5,278 nt of DNA, from contig CAAGRN010000146.1 of NCBI GenBank assembly GCA_900772715.1, forward strand, positions 1 through 5,278, given 5' to 3'. Position numbers and translations under genes: made by a program. This stretch comes from an uncultured Subdoligranulum sp. (lineage in GTDB: Bacteria > Bacillota_A > Clostridia > Oscillospirales > Ruminococcaceae). The notes beneath the pieces were generated by a model. That model did no database searches. It saw nothing but the letters and a program-made list of their open reading frames with translations, and was not told the DNA's origin. The number at the start of each line of letters is the position of its first letter. Position 1 is the first letter of the stretch. Of this stretch, positions 1 through 4,973 are shown one piece after another.

Positions 1-453
1 AGGGTGCGCGTCGGCATAGGCGACATAGGGCTTTATGTCGAAAATGGGCGTGCCGTCCATAAGATCCGCGCCCGCGACGATGAGCGTGCCACCGAGCTTG
101 GGGTCATTCTCGACGCGCACGAGACGCACGCAGCTCAGCCCCAGCGCGTTGGGGCGGTAGGGGCTGCGGGTCGCAAACACGCCGCGCCGCACATTGCCGC
201 CCAAACGCGGCGGACGCACGGTGGGGCGCCACTTGCGCCCGGCGGCGTACTCCTGCGCCACGGTGGAAAACTGCCAGATCAGCCACAGATGGCTGTACTC
301 GGTCAGCCCGGTCAGCGCGTTGGGGTCGCGGTATTCCGGCTCCAATACGATGCGGGCGGTCAGCTCTTTGACAAGCCCGCTCTGGCGCGGAATGCCGAAT
401 TTATCGGGAAAATCCGTGTGAATGGTAGCAATGGGACAGATGACGTATTCCAT
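1..453 (-). CDS. trmO: tRNA (N6-threonylcarbamoyladenosine37-N6)-methyltransferase TrmO, 3' end outside the window
   Basis: The first 151 residues are present; the C-terminus lies beyond the left edge. TrmO (formerly YaeB/TsaA) is a cytoplasmic SAM-dependent enzyme that adds a methyl group to t6A at position 37 of some ANN-decoding tRNAs. I read family motifs in the expected order: FGIPRQSGL at residues 19-27, YSHLWLIWQF at 53-62, GVFATRSPYRPNALGLSCVRL split over 91-111, and DLMDGTPIFDIKPYV at 130-144 followed by YADAHP. The start is an ATG at 453-451, preceded on the - strand by AAAGGAG about 5 nt upstream. Only a short C-terminal part should be missing if it is a single-domain form of roughly 160 residues; the E. 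coli protein is longer, about 235. It diverges from the pst operon and I see no functional tie to it. The family assignment is firm; the exact tRNA substrate is inferred from the family. Confidence 0.93.
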   Translation of the reverse strand, partial: MEYVICPIATIHTDFPDKFGIPRQSGLVKELTARIVLEPEYRDPNALTGLTEYSHLWLIWQFSTVAQEYAAGRKWRPTVRPPRLGGNVRRGVFATRSPYRPNALGLSCVRLVRVENDPKLGGTLIVAGADLMDGTPIFDIKPYVAYADAHP

Positions 454-511
454 ATAAGCTCCTTTATATAAGGTAGAAAAAGGGAAATTTGCGGTAGCCG
501 CAAAATTGCAA

Positions 512-536
512 GGAGGGGTCAAGACCCCTCCCTACA
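512..536 (-). repeat. TGTAGGG-flanked palindrome, copy 1
   Basis: A 9-bp perfect stem (GGAGGGGTC at 512-520 with GACCCCTCC at 523-531) with a 2-base centre, followed by CTACA. On the - strand it reads TGTAGGG entering the stem, which is the family signature in this window. It has no obvious oppositely oriented partner to its left, since trmO starts there. The function is unknown; it is a REP/MITE-like intergenic repeat. Confidence 0.75.
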
Positions 537-587
537 AATAACCGGGAGGTGAGCAGTTATAGGCAAAGCGCCTATTTCCGGCAGGTT

Positions 588-680
588 TGTAGGGAACGGT
601 CTTGACCGTTCCGTGCCGTTTGCCCGATAGGTTGCATTACCGGGATGGCTGCAACGGGCGGCATATATGCCGCCCCTACA
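588..680. repeat. Composite inverted-repeat element A (93 bp, copies 2 and 3)
   Basis: It begins with TGTAGGG and ends with CCCTACA, and each end is itself a hairpin. The left end pairs GGAACGGTC (593-601) with GACCGTTCC (604-612). The right end is a perfect 20-bp palindrome (656-665/666-675, arm GGGCGGCATA). Between them, GTTGCA (631-636) and TGCAAC (650-655) form another stem, as do GCCCG (622-626) and CGGGC (655-659). I see no target-site duplication and no ORF. It could be a small MITE-like unit or two independent hairpins that lie close together. Confidence 0.6.
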
Positions 681-715
681 GGATACCCGTAATAATGCAA
701 TTGCCGTAAAACCGC

Positions 716-740
716 GGGCGGGGCATGCCCCGCCCCTACC
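716..740 (-). repeat. TGTAGGG-type palindrome, copy 4 (variant flank)
   Basis: A perfect 20-bp palindrome (arm GGGCGGGGCA at 716-725, complementary arm 726-735) followed by CTACC. It keeps the GGGCG...CGCCC outer stem of copy 3, while the inner stem is GGGCA instead of GCATA, still fully paired. On the - strand the flank reads GGTAGGGG, one base off the usual TGTAGGGG. Confidence 0.7.
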
Positions 741-771
741 GTGCGGTGTATTTTTATTTCCCCCTCACCAC

Positions 772-859
772 TTAACTTTCCTGCACTTCGATTTTACCAA
801 CTTTACAATTCTTTTGCAAGAGCGGGGATTTTTTTGCAAAAGCTTTACGGCGATTGTAC
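772..859 (+). promoter_or_regulatory. Candidate PhoP-binding region upstream of pstS
   Basis: Hexamers resembling the Gram-positive Pho box (TTHAYA direct repeats with a period near 11 bp) recur on one DNA face: TTAACT (772), TTTACC (793), TTTACA (802), TTTGCA (813), TTTGCA (833) and TTTACG (844), with offsets of 21, 9, 11, 20 and 11 bp. The cluster ends about 45 bp before the likely transcription start. What is seen is the spacing and partial matches. That a PhoP/PhoB-type regulator binds here is inferred from the downstream genes. Several hexamers are imperfect, and AT-rich sequence gives such matches easily. Confidence 0.4.
812..843 (+). repeat. 12-bp direct repeat TTTTGCAARAGC in the pstS control region
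   Basis: TTTTGCAAGAGC (812-823) and TTTTGCAAAAGC (832-843) differ at one base and start exactly 20 bp apart, about two helical turns. The second copy contains the perfect palindrome TTTTGCAAAA. This arrangement suits a dimeric or tandem-binding regulator. It overlaps the candidate Pho hexamers, so it may be the core of the same site. Confidence 0.55.
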
Positions 860-892
860 ACGCGCATGGTCGCAGCGGCGCAAAAACCGCGC

Positions 893-898
893 TACAAT
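893..898 (+). promoter_or_regulatory. Candidate -10 box of the pstS promoter
   Basis: TACAAT matches the TATAAT consensus at 5 of 6 positions and lies about 40 bp before the pstS start codon. The sequence 17-18 bp upstream (around 869-875) does not resemble TTGACA. A good -10 with a poor -35 is typical of an activator-dependent promoter, which would fit control by phosphate limitation. Confidence 0.45.
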
Positions 899-902
899 AA
901 AG

Positions 903-920
903 CTGTTCCGACCGGAACAG
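903..920 (+). promoter_or_regulatory. Dyad/hairpin at the presumed 5' end of the pstS transcript
   Basis: CTGTTCCG (903-910) pairs perfectly with CGGAACAG (913-920) around a 2-base centre. It starts 4 bp after the candidate -10 box, so it would either overlap the transcription start as an operator or form a hairpin at the mRNA 5' end that protects it from decay. It ends next to a weak ribosome binding site (AAAGTGAG, 921-928). Which role is correct cannot be told from sequence. Confidence 0.45.
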
Positions 921-939
921 AAAGTGAGAAAACAAAACT

Positions 940-1857
940 ATGAAACATAACGTAATTACCGCTTCTGTACTGTCCGCCGCCATGCTGGCAAGTCTGGCTG
1001 CCTGCGGCGCTGCCCCTGCCTCCTCCGAGGCTTCCTCTGTTGAGTCTGCTGCCCCTGCCGCCGATGCCTTTGACACCGCGCAGGATATCGCCGTGTTCAC
1101 CCGTGAGGACGGCTCCGGCACCCGCGGCGCTTTCATTGAGCTGACCGGCGTCGAGCAGAAGGACGCCGACGGCAAAAAGGTCGATATGACGACCGAAGCC
1201 GCCGCCGCGCAGAGCAGCACCAACGGCGGTATGACCGCCGTCGCCAACGATGCCACCGCCATCGGCTACATCAGCCTTGGCTCCCTGAACGACACCGTCA
1301 AGGCGGTCACCGTGGACGGCGTCAAGGCGGGCGCCGACACCGTCAAGGACGGCAGCTACACCCTCGCCCGTCCCTTCAACATCGTCACCAACGGCGACGC
1401 CACCGACCCCGTTGCCGTGGACTTCATCGCCTACTGCCTGAGCGCTGACGGTCAGGCACTTGCCACCGACAAGGGCTACATCGGCAGCGAGGGCGAAGCC
1501 TTTACCAGCGCCCAGCCCGCCGGCAAAATTGTCGTGGGCGGCTCCTCCAGCGTGGCACCCTTGATGGAAAAGCTCGTTGAAGCGTACAAAACCGTCAACC
1601 CCAACGCCGAGATCGAGCATCTGACCACCGACTCCACCACTGGTGTTTCCGGCGCGCTGGACGGCAGCTATACCATCGGTCTTGCCAGCCGTGACCTGAA
1701 GGACAGCGAAACCGAAGCCGGCGCCAAGGCAACCGTGCTGGCAATGGACGGCATTGCGGTTGTCGTCAACCCCGAGAACCCCATCGAGAACCTGACCGTT
1801 GACCAGATCAAGAGCATCTATGTCGGCGAGGTCACCACGTGGGACGAAGTTGAATAA
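940..1857 (+). CDS. pstS: Phosphate ABC transporter substrate-binding lipoprotein PstS, circularly permuted domain order
   Basis: This 305-residue protein binds phosphate outside the membrane and delivers it to PstC/PstA. Residues 1-22 form a lipoprotein signal peptide with lipobox LAAC (Cys22 lipidated), followed by a Ser/Ala/Glu-rich tether to about 43. The order of the remainder is unusual. Residues 50-181 match the C-terminal half of canonical PstS: REDGSGTRGAF (55-65, equivalent to E. coli Arg135, Asp137 and Ser139-Gly140-Thr141), AIGYISLG (107-114), VKDGSYTLARP (135-145) and the final GYI (179-181). Residues 196-305 match the canonical N-terminal half: KIVVGGSSSVAPLME (196-210), LASRD (248-252), MDGIAVVVNPENP (269-281) and GEVTTWDEV (296-304). 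The stop falls where canonical PstS would go on to its SGT motif. All phosphate-binding motifs are present once, so it is probably functional. The start has only a weak ribosome binding site. Identity is secure from motifs and operon. Confidence 0.93.
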   Translation: MKHNVITASVLSAAMLASLAACGAAPASSEASSVESAAPAADAFDTAQDIAVFTREDGSGTRGAFIELTGVEQKDADGKKVDMTTEAAAAQSSTNGGMTAVANDATAIGYISLGSLNDTVKAVTVDGVKAGADTVKDGSYTLARPFNIVTNGDATDPVAVDFIAYCLSADGQALATDKGYIGSEGEAFTSAQPAGKIVVGGSSSVAPLMEKLVEAYKTVNPNAEIEHLTTDSTTGVSGALDGSYTIGLASRDLKDSETEAGAKATVLAMDGIAVVVNPENPIENLTVDQIKSIYVGEVTTWDEVE

Positions 1858-1866
1858 ATAAGAAAG

Positions 1867-1887
1867 AATAAATAATAAATAATAAAA
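1867..1887 (+). repeat. AT-rich heptamer tandem repeat (AATAAAT)
   Basis: Three consecutive 7-mers, AATAAAT, AATAAAT and AATAAAA, start 10 bp after the pstS stop codon. They also supply the A-rich upstream arm of the hairpin that follows. The unit is one base away from the reverse complement of the heptamer found before pstC, once the frame is rotated. Confidence 0.6.
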
Positions 1888-1892
1888 AAGGA

Positions 1893-1920
1893 GTTCCGCC
1901 CTTGGCGGAACATTTTAAAT
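1893..1920 (+). terminator. Terminator-like hairpin after pstS
   Basis: GTTCCGCC (1893-1900) pairs with GGCGGAAC (1904-1911) across a 3-base loop, preceded by an A-tract and followed by ATTTTAAAT. The T-tract is short, so it is probably a leaky intrinsic terminator or a 3' stabiliser of pstS mRNA. Partial termination here would raise PstS relative to the membrane and ATPase subunits, a common arrangement in binding-protein transporters. Confidence 0.55.
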
Positions 1921-1946
1921 AGAAGAAGCCCTTTTTCGGGTAGCAA

Positions 1947-2081
1947 TGTAGGGCGCGTGTCTTGACCGCGCCGTACCGCTGGCTGCGCGCAGCGCATAAA
2001 ATCGCGCCGAACGGCGCGCGTTTTCACGATATATCGTTCTATCGGATAGACCGCACGGAACGGTCAAGACCGTTCCCTACA
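1947..2081. repeat. Composite inverted-repeat element B (135 bp, copies 5 and 6)
   Basis: It begins with TGTAGGG and ends with CCCTACA. The left hairpin pairs GGCGCG (1952-1957) with CGCGCC (1967-1972) and GTC with GAC, leaving a bulged T at 1958. The right hairpin pairs GGAACGGTC (2057-2065) with GACCGTTCC (2068-2076). The interior has further dyads: GCTGCGCGCAGC (1982-1993), the terminator-like hairpin at 1998-2024, ACGATATATCGT (2026-2037) and TCTATC/GATAGA (2038-2043/2045-2050). The ends share GGTAGNNNTGTAGGG when the right side is reverse complemented. There is no coding capacity. Confidence 0.6.
1998..2024 (+). terminator. Second terminator-like hairpin, inside element B
   Basis: AAAA (1998-2001), then CGCGCCG (2003-2009) pairing with CGGCGCG (2012-2018), then TTTT (2021-2024). 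The A and T tracts are complementary, so it would look like a bidirectional intrinsic terminator. It could equally be just a structural part of the repeat element. pstC must be reached by read-through or by its own promoter if this terminates. Confidence 0.4.
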
Positions 2082-2148
2082 AACCTACCGAAAGTTCGCA
2101 ATATTCCCATTGAGTTTATCGACAGCTTGGTGTTGCGCACAGCGTTTG

Positions 2149-2169
2149 GTTTGTGCCGTAGGCACAAAC
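2149..2169 (+). repeat. Perfect 9-bp stem-loop before pstC
   Basis: GTTTGTGCC (2149-2157) pairs with GGCACAAAC (2161-2169) around the loop GTA. It lacks a T-tract, so it is unlikely to be a terminator. It may be an mRNA processing or stability element, or another intergenic repeat family. It lacks the TGTAGGG flank of the other palindromes. Confidence 0.5.
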
Positions 2170-2180
2170 TCCACCATATT

Positions 2181-2208
2181 TATTATCTATTATCTATTAT
2201 CTTTTATC
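2181..2208 (+). repeat. Heptamer tandem repeat (TATTATC) before pstC
   Basis: Three exact copies of TATTATC (2181-2201) and a fourth with one change (TTTTATC, 2202-2208) end 4 bp before the pstC ribosome binding site AAAGGT (2213-2218). Each exact unit contains TATTAT, one base from a -10 consensus. Copy-number change by slippage would alter spacing upstream of pstC. Confidence 0.65.
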
Positions 2209-2227
2209 TCTTAAAGGTCTGAGAAAT

Positions 2228-3115
2228 ATGAAATTCACCGAAACCCTGATGAAATTCGTTTTCACCCTCTGCGCCTGCCTGTCCATTGCGGCGGTGGTGC
2301 TGATCTGCGTGTTCCTGTTTGCAAACGGCATACCTACGCTGTTTGAGATCGGTCCGCTCAAGTTCCTGCTGGGCAAAACGTGGAAACCCGGCAGCGACAT
2401 TTACGGCATCCTGCCGATGATCCTCGGCTCGGTGTACGTCACGGCGGGGGCAATCCTCGTCGGCGTGCCGCTGGGCGTGCTGACCGCCGTGTATATGTCG
2501 CGCTTTGCATCAAGCGGCATCAACCGCTTTATGCTGCCCGCCGTGCAGCTTTTGGCGGGTATTCCGTCGGTCGTGTACGGCTTTTTCGGTATGATCGTGC
2601 TGGTACCCGCCGTGCAGGCGATGGTCAAAACGCCGTTCTTTACCCAAGTCCTGCAAATCAAGGGCGGCAAGGGCATGAGCCTGTTCACCGCCAGCGTGCT
2701 GCTGGGCATTATGATTTTGCCCACCGTCATCACGGTCAGCAAAACCAGCCTGGACGCCGTACCCCAAAGCTACTACGAGGGCAGCCTTGCCCTGGGTGCC
2801 ACGCATGAGCGCAGCGTCTTTTCGGCGGTGCTGCCTGCGGCAAAAAGCGGCGTGCTGTCGGCGATTATTTTGGGCATCGGACGCGCCGTCGGTGAAACGA
2901 TGGCAGTCGTTATGGTGGCGGGCAACCAGACTTGGATGCCGCAGGGGCTGTTCAAGGGCTTGCGCACGATGACCTCCAACATTGTTATGGAGATGGGCTA
3001 CGCCACCGACCTGCACCGCGAAAGCCTGATCGCCACCGGCGTGGTGCTGTTCGTCTTTATTTTGCTCATCAACCTTTGCTTCAGCCTTGTGAAAGGGGGC
3101 AGCGACCATGCCTGA
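2228..3115 (+). CDS. pstC: Phosphate ABC transporter permease PstC
   Basis: This 295-residue inner-membrane subunit pairs with PstA to form the phosphate channel. About six membrane segments are visible, near residues 10-32, 62-88, 103-131, 152-172, 208-232 and 267-289. Family landmarks include PAVQLLAGIPSVVYGFFGM (104-122) and the EAA loop that docks on the ATPase, EGSLALGATHERSVFSAVLP (184-203), continuing to GIGRAVGET (216-224). The length is normal for PstC (around 300). The ATG is preceded by AAAGGT (2213-2218), 10 nt away. The end overlaps pstA by 8 bp, which implies coupled translation. I separate it from PstA by position after pstS and by the typical SVVYGFFG and LGIGRAVGETMA sequences. 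Confidence 0.95.
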   Translation: MKFTETLMKFVFTLCACLSIAAVVLICVFLFANGIPTLFEIGPLKFLLGKTWKPGSDIYGILPMILGSVYVTAGAILVGVPLGVLTAVYMSRFASSGINRFMLPAVQLLAGIPSVVYGFFGMIVLVPAVQAMVKTPFFTQVLQIKGGKGMSLFTASVLLGIMILPTVITVSKTSLDAVPQSYYEGSLALGATHERSVFSAVLPAAKSGVLSAIILGIGRAVGETMAVVMVAGNQTWMPQGLFKGLRTMTSNIVMEMGYATDLHRESLIATGVVLFVFILLINLCFSLVKGGSDHA

Positions 3116-4016
3116 TGTTACCGCTAACGCCCGCACCGCCGCCACCCCGGCGCGTGTGCAGACCGTGCTGCCCGCCGGCAAAAACCGCACTGCTGCCCGC
3201 GTGCAGGCGGCTGTGCTGCGGGGGCTTGTGGGGCTGGCGGCGCTGCTGACCGCCGCCGTGCTGGTGTTTTTGATCGGGTACATTCTGGTTATGGGCATCC
3301 CCAACCTCAAGCCGGAACTTTTCGCGTGGGAGTACACCTCCGACAACGTTTCGCTGGTGCCGGCGCTCATCAACACCTTGTTTATGACCGCTTTCTCGCT
3401 GGTCATTGCCACGCCGCTGGGCGTCTTTGCGGCGATCTGGCTGGTGGAGTACGCCCCGCGCGGCAGCAAGCTGGTGCGCTTGGTGCGCATCACCACCGAA
3501 ACGCTGCAGGGCATCCCGTCCATTGTGTACGGCTTGTTCGGTATGCTGTTCTTTGTCAATGCGCTGCACTGGGGCTACAGCCTGATGGCGGGCGCCTTTA
3601 CGCTGGCCATTATGGTGCTGCCCGTCATTATGCGCACCACCGAGGAGGCCCTGCTGGCGGTGCCGGATTCCTACCGCGAGGGCAGCTTCGGCTTGGGTGC
3701 CGGTAAGCTGCGCACGGTGTTCCGCGTGGTGCTGCCCAGCGCGATGCCCGGCGTTTTGTCCGGCGTGATTCTGGCAACGGGGCGCATCGTGGGCGAAACC
3801 GCCGCGCTGATCTACACCGCCAGCACATTGCCCAAGGTGGCGAACTCGGTGTTCAGCTCTACCCGCACCTTGGCGGTGCATATGTACCTGCTTTCCAGCG
3901 AGGGGCTGTACATCAACCAGACCTACGGCACCGCCGTGGTGCTGCTGGTGCTGGTGCTGGTCATCAATACCTTCAGCGGCGTGGTGGCACGGAAATTGAG
4001 TGCGAATAAACAGTAA
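3108..4016 (+). CDS. pstA: Phosphate ABC transporter permease PstA
   Basis: This 302-residue protein is the second channel subunit. It has an Ala/Arg-rich cytoplasmic N-terminal stretch (1-35) and about six membrane segments near 37-62, 84-113, 133-153, 160-178, 212-238 and 272-296. Landmarks are ITTETLQGIPSIVYGLFGM (128-146), the ATPase-docking EAA loop EGSFGLGAGKLRTVFRVVLP (191-210) and ATGRIVGETAAL (223-234). Its length matches the family. The ATG at 3108 lies inside the end of pstC, and its ribosome binding site, AAAGGGGG (3092-3099), is also inside pstC. The gene is followed by a spacer with a repeat element rather than directly by pstB. High confidence from homology and order. Confidence 0.95.
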   Translation: MPDVTANARTAATPARVQTVLPAGKNRTAARVQAAVLRGLVGLAALLTAAVLVFLIGYILVMGIPNLKPELFAWEYTSDNVSLVPALINTLFMTAFSLVIATPLGVFAAIWLVEYAPRGSKLVRLVRITTETLQGIPSIVYGLFGMLFFVNALHWGYSLMAGAFTLAIMVLPVIMRTTEEALLAVPDSYREGSFGLGAGKLRTVFRVVLPSAMPGVLSGVILATGRIVGETAALIYTASTLPKVANSVFSSTRTLAVHMYLLSSEGLYINQTYGTAVVLLVLVLVINTFSGVVARKLSANKQ

Positions 4017-4037
4017 ACAAAGCTGTCGAAAAACTCT

Positions 4038-4143
4038 TGTAGGGGCGAGCATTGCTCGCCCGCGCCCGTTCGCCTTGCGAGAAACCACCCCGGAAAACGC
4101 GATGCTGCGCCAAGTTGGCGGGCGACCAATGGTCGCCCCTACA
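4038..4143. repeat. Composite inverted-repeat element C (106 bp, copies 7 and 8) between pstA and pstB
   Basis: The termini TGTAGGGGCGA (4038-4048) and TCGCCCCTACA (4133-4143) are perfect inverted repeats. Read inward, the two ends match over 26 bases except at positions 12 and 18, which pair with each other in the hairpin. Left hairpin: GGGCGAGCA (4043-4051) with TGCTCGCCC (4053-4061). Right hairpin: GGGCGACCA (4120-4128) with TGGTCGCCC (4130-4138). The interior has no ORF and I see no target-site duplication. It looks like a non-autonomous MITE-like element lying in the operon. Transcription must pass through it to reach pstB unless there is an internal promoter. Confidence 0.7.
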
Positions 4144-4196
4144 CATCCATAGACCAAGAACGTGATTTTTGACATCCCTTCTTACTTACACACATC

Positions 4197-4201
4197 GGAG
4201 G
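4197..4201 (+). promoter_or_regulatory. Ribosome binding site that fixes the pstB start
   Basis: GGAGG lies 6 nt before the TTG at 4208, ideal spacing. An in-frame TTG further upstream (4169) has no ribosome binding site, and translation from there would add 13 non-conserved residues running through this very site. Confidence 0.85.
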
Positions 4202-4207
4202 ACTATT

Positions 4208-4960
4208 TTGAACAAATTCGAGATCCGCGACATGGATCTGTACTACGGCAGCTTCCATGCCTTAAAAGACATCAATATGGCGATCCCCGAAAAGCAGATC
4301 ACCGCCTTTATCGGTCCGTCCGGCTGCGGTAAATCCACCTTTTTGAAAAGCCTCAACCGTATGAACGACCTTGTCGAGGGCTGCCGCATTTCCGGCGATA
4401 TCCTGCTGGACGGCATCGACATCTACAAGGATAAAATGGACGTCAACGTCCTGCGCCGCCGCGTGGGTATGGTGTTCCAAAAGCCCAACCCCTTCCCGAT
4501 GTCCATCTACGACAACATCGCCTACGGTCCGCGCACCCACGGCGTCCGCAGCAAGGCGCGGCTGGATGAAATTGTCGAGCAGTCGCTGCGCAGCGCCGCC
4601 ATCTGGAACGAGGTCAAGGATCGCCTGAACAAGAGCGCACTCGGGCTTTCGGGCGGGCAGCAGCAGCGCCTGTGCATCGCCCGCGCCTTGGCGGTCGAGC
4701 CGGAAGTCCTGCTGATGGACGAGCCGACCAGCGCGCTGGATCCCATATCCACCGGCAAGGTCGAGGATCTGGCGATGGAGCTGAAAGAAAAATACACCAT
4801 CGTTATGGTTACGCACAATATGCAGCAGGCGGCGCGAATCAGCGATAAGACGGCATTTTTCCTGCTGGGCGAGCTGGTGGAAATGGGCGACACCGAGCGC
4901 CTGTTCTCCACCCCGGCAGACAAGCGCACCGAGGATTACATCTCCGGGCGTTTCGGTTAA
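4208..4960 (+). CDS. pstB: Phosphate ABC transporter ATP-binding protein PstB
   Basis: This 250-residue cytoplasmic ATPase drives phosphate import through PstCA. All ABC motifs are intact: Walker [10 protein letters not shown] (36-44), Q-loop Gln91 in [15 protein letters not shown] (89-103), signature LSGGQQQR (147-154), Walker B LLMDEP (168-173) with catalytic Glu172, D-loop SALD (175-178) and switch His203 in [13 protein letters not shown] (201-213). The [10 protein letters not shown] segment and the tail EDYISGRFG (242-250) are typical of PstB rather than other ABC ATPases. I take the TTG at 4208 as the start because of the well-placed GGAGG and the match to the usual length of about 250-260. 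It follows the repeat-bearing spacer and is 13 bp from phoU. Confidence 0.96.
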   Translation: MNKFEIRDMDLYYGSFHALKDINMAIPEKQITAFIGPSGCGKSTFLKSLNRMNDLVEGCRISGDILLDGIDIYKDKMDVNVLRRRVGMVFQKPNPFPMSIYDNIAYGPRTHGVRSKARLDEIVEQSLRSAAIWNEVKDRLNKSALGLSGGQQQRLCIARALAVEPEVLLMDEPTSALDPISTGKVEDLAMELKEKYTIVMVTHNMQQAARISDKTAFFLLGELVEMGDTERLFSTPADKRTEDYISGRFG

Positions 4961-4973
4961 GGAGGGGGACAAT

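Larger units (their letters stand above)
454..939. other. trmO-pstS divergent intergenic region, no gene
   Basis: This 486-bp stretch holds no credible gene. Open frames across 667-950 lack a ribosome binding site, run through the palindromic repeats and give compositionally random peptides. The left half (488-740) is packed with dyads: a 7-bp stem at 488-494/498-504 with loop TAG, a 6-bp stem at 559-564/570-575, and four TGTAGGG-flanked palindromes described separately. The right half (about 741-939) switches to AT-rich sequence and looks like the pstS control region. I could not identify a clear trmO promoter. Confidence 0.75.
1858..2227. other. pstS-pstC spacer, no gene
   Basis: This spacer is 370 bp, long for genes of one operon. 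In order it holds an AT-rich heptamer repeat (1867-1887), a terminator-like hairpin (1893-1911), a composite inverted-repeat element (1947-2081) with a second terminator-like hairpin inside it, a 9-bp stem-loop (2149-2169), and a second heptamer repeat (2181-2208) just before the pstC ribosome binding site. Open frames crossing it have no ribosome binding site and consist mostly of translated repeats. Confidence 0.75.

Noticed and set aside
4..471. 155-codon + strand open frame at the left edge
   Set aside because: It is the antisense of trmO, which has clear family motifs and a ribosome binding site.
512..740. CRISPR array, suggested by repeated palindromes with spacers
   Set aside because: Copies occur in both orientations, stems vary, spacing is irregular (about 40-70 bp) and no cas gene is present.
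667..950. Small + strand open frames of 69-77 codons between trmO and pstS
   Set aside because: They lack ribosome binding sites, run through palindromic repeats and the presumed promoter, and show no domain or signal features.
940..1857. PstS as a truncated or frameshifted pseudogene, because it ends at WDEV
   Set aside because: The missing half is present at the N-terminus, after an intact lipoprotein signal, and each binding motif occurs once, so permutation explains it better.
1962..2222. 86-codon open frame between pstS and pstC
   Set aside because: It is translated repeat and heptamer sequence with no ribosome binding site and ends just before the pstC start.
2510..4175. Long - strand open frames of 349 and 364 codons opposite pstC and pstA
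   Set aside because: They are antisense shadows of GC-rich genes: His/Gln/Ala-rich low-complexity translations with no motifs, opposite well-conserved permeases.
4169..4196. Consensus -35 (TTGACA at 4169-4174) as an internal pstB promoter
   Set aside because: No -10-like hexamer lies 16-18 bp downstream, and a start there would fall on the ribosome binding site.
4169..4207. Upstream TTG as the pstB start, giving 263 residues
   Set aside because: It has no ribosome binding site, the 13 extra residues resemble no PstB, and the GGAGG at 4197-4201 is perfectly placed for the TTG at 4208.
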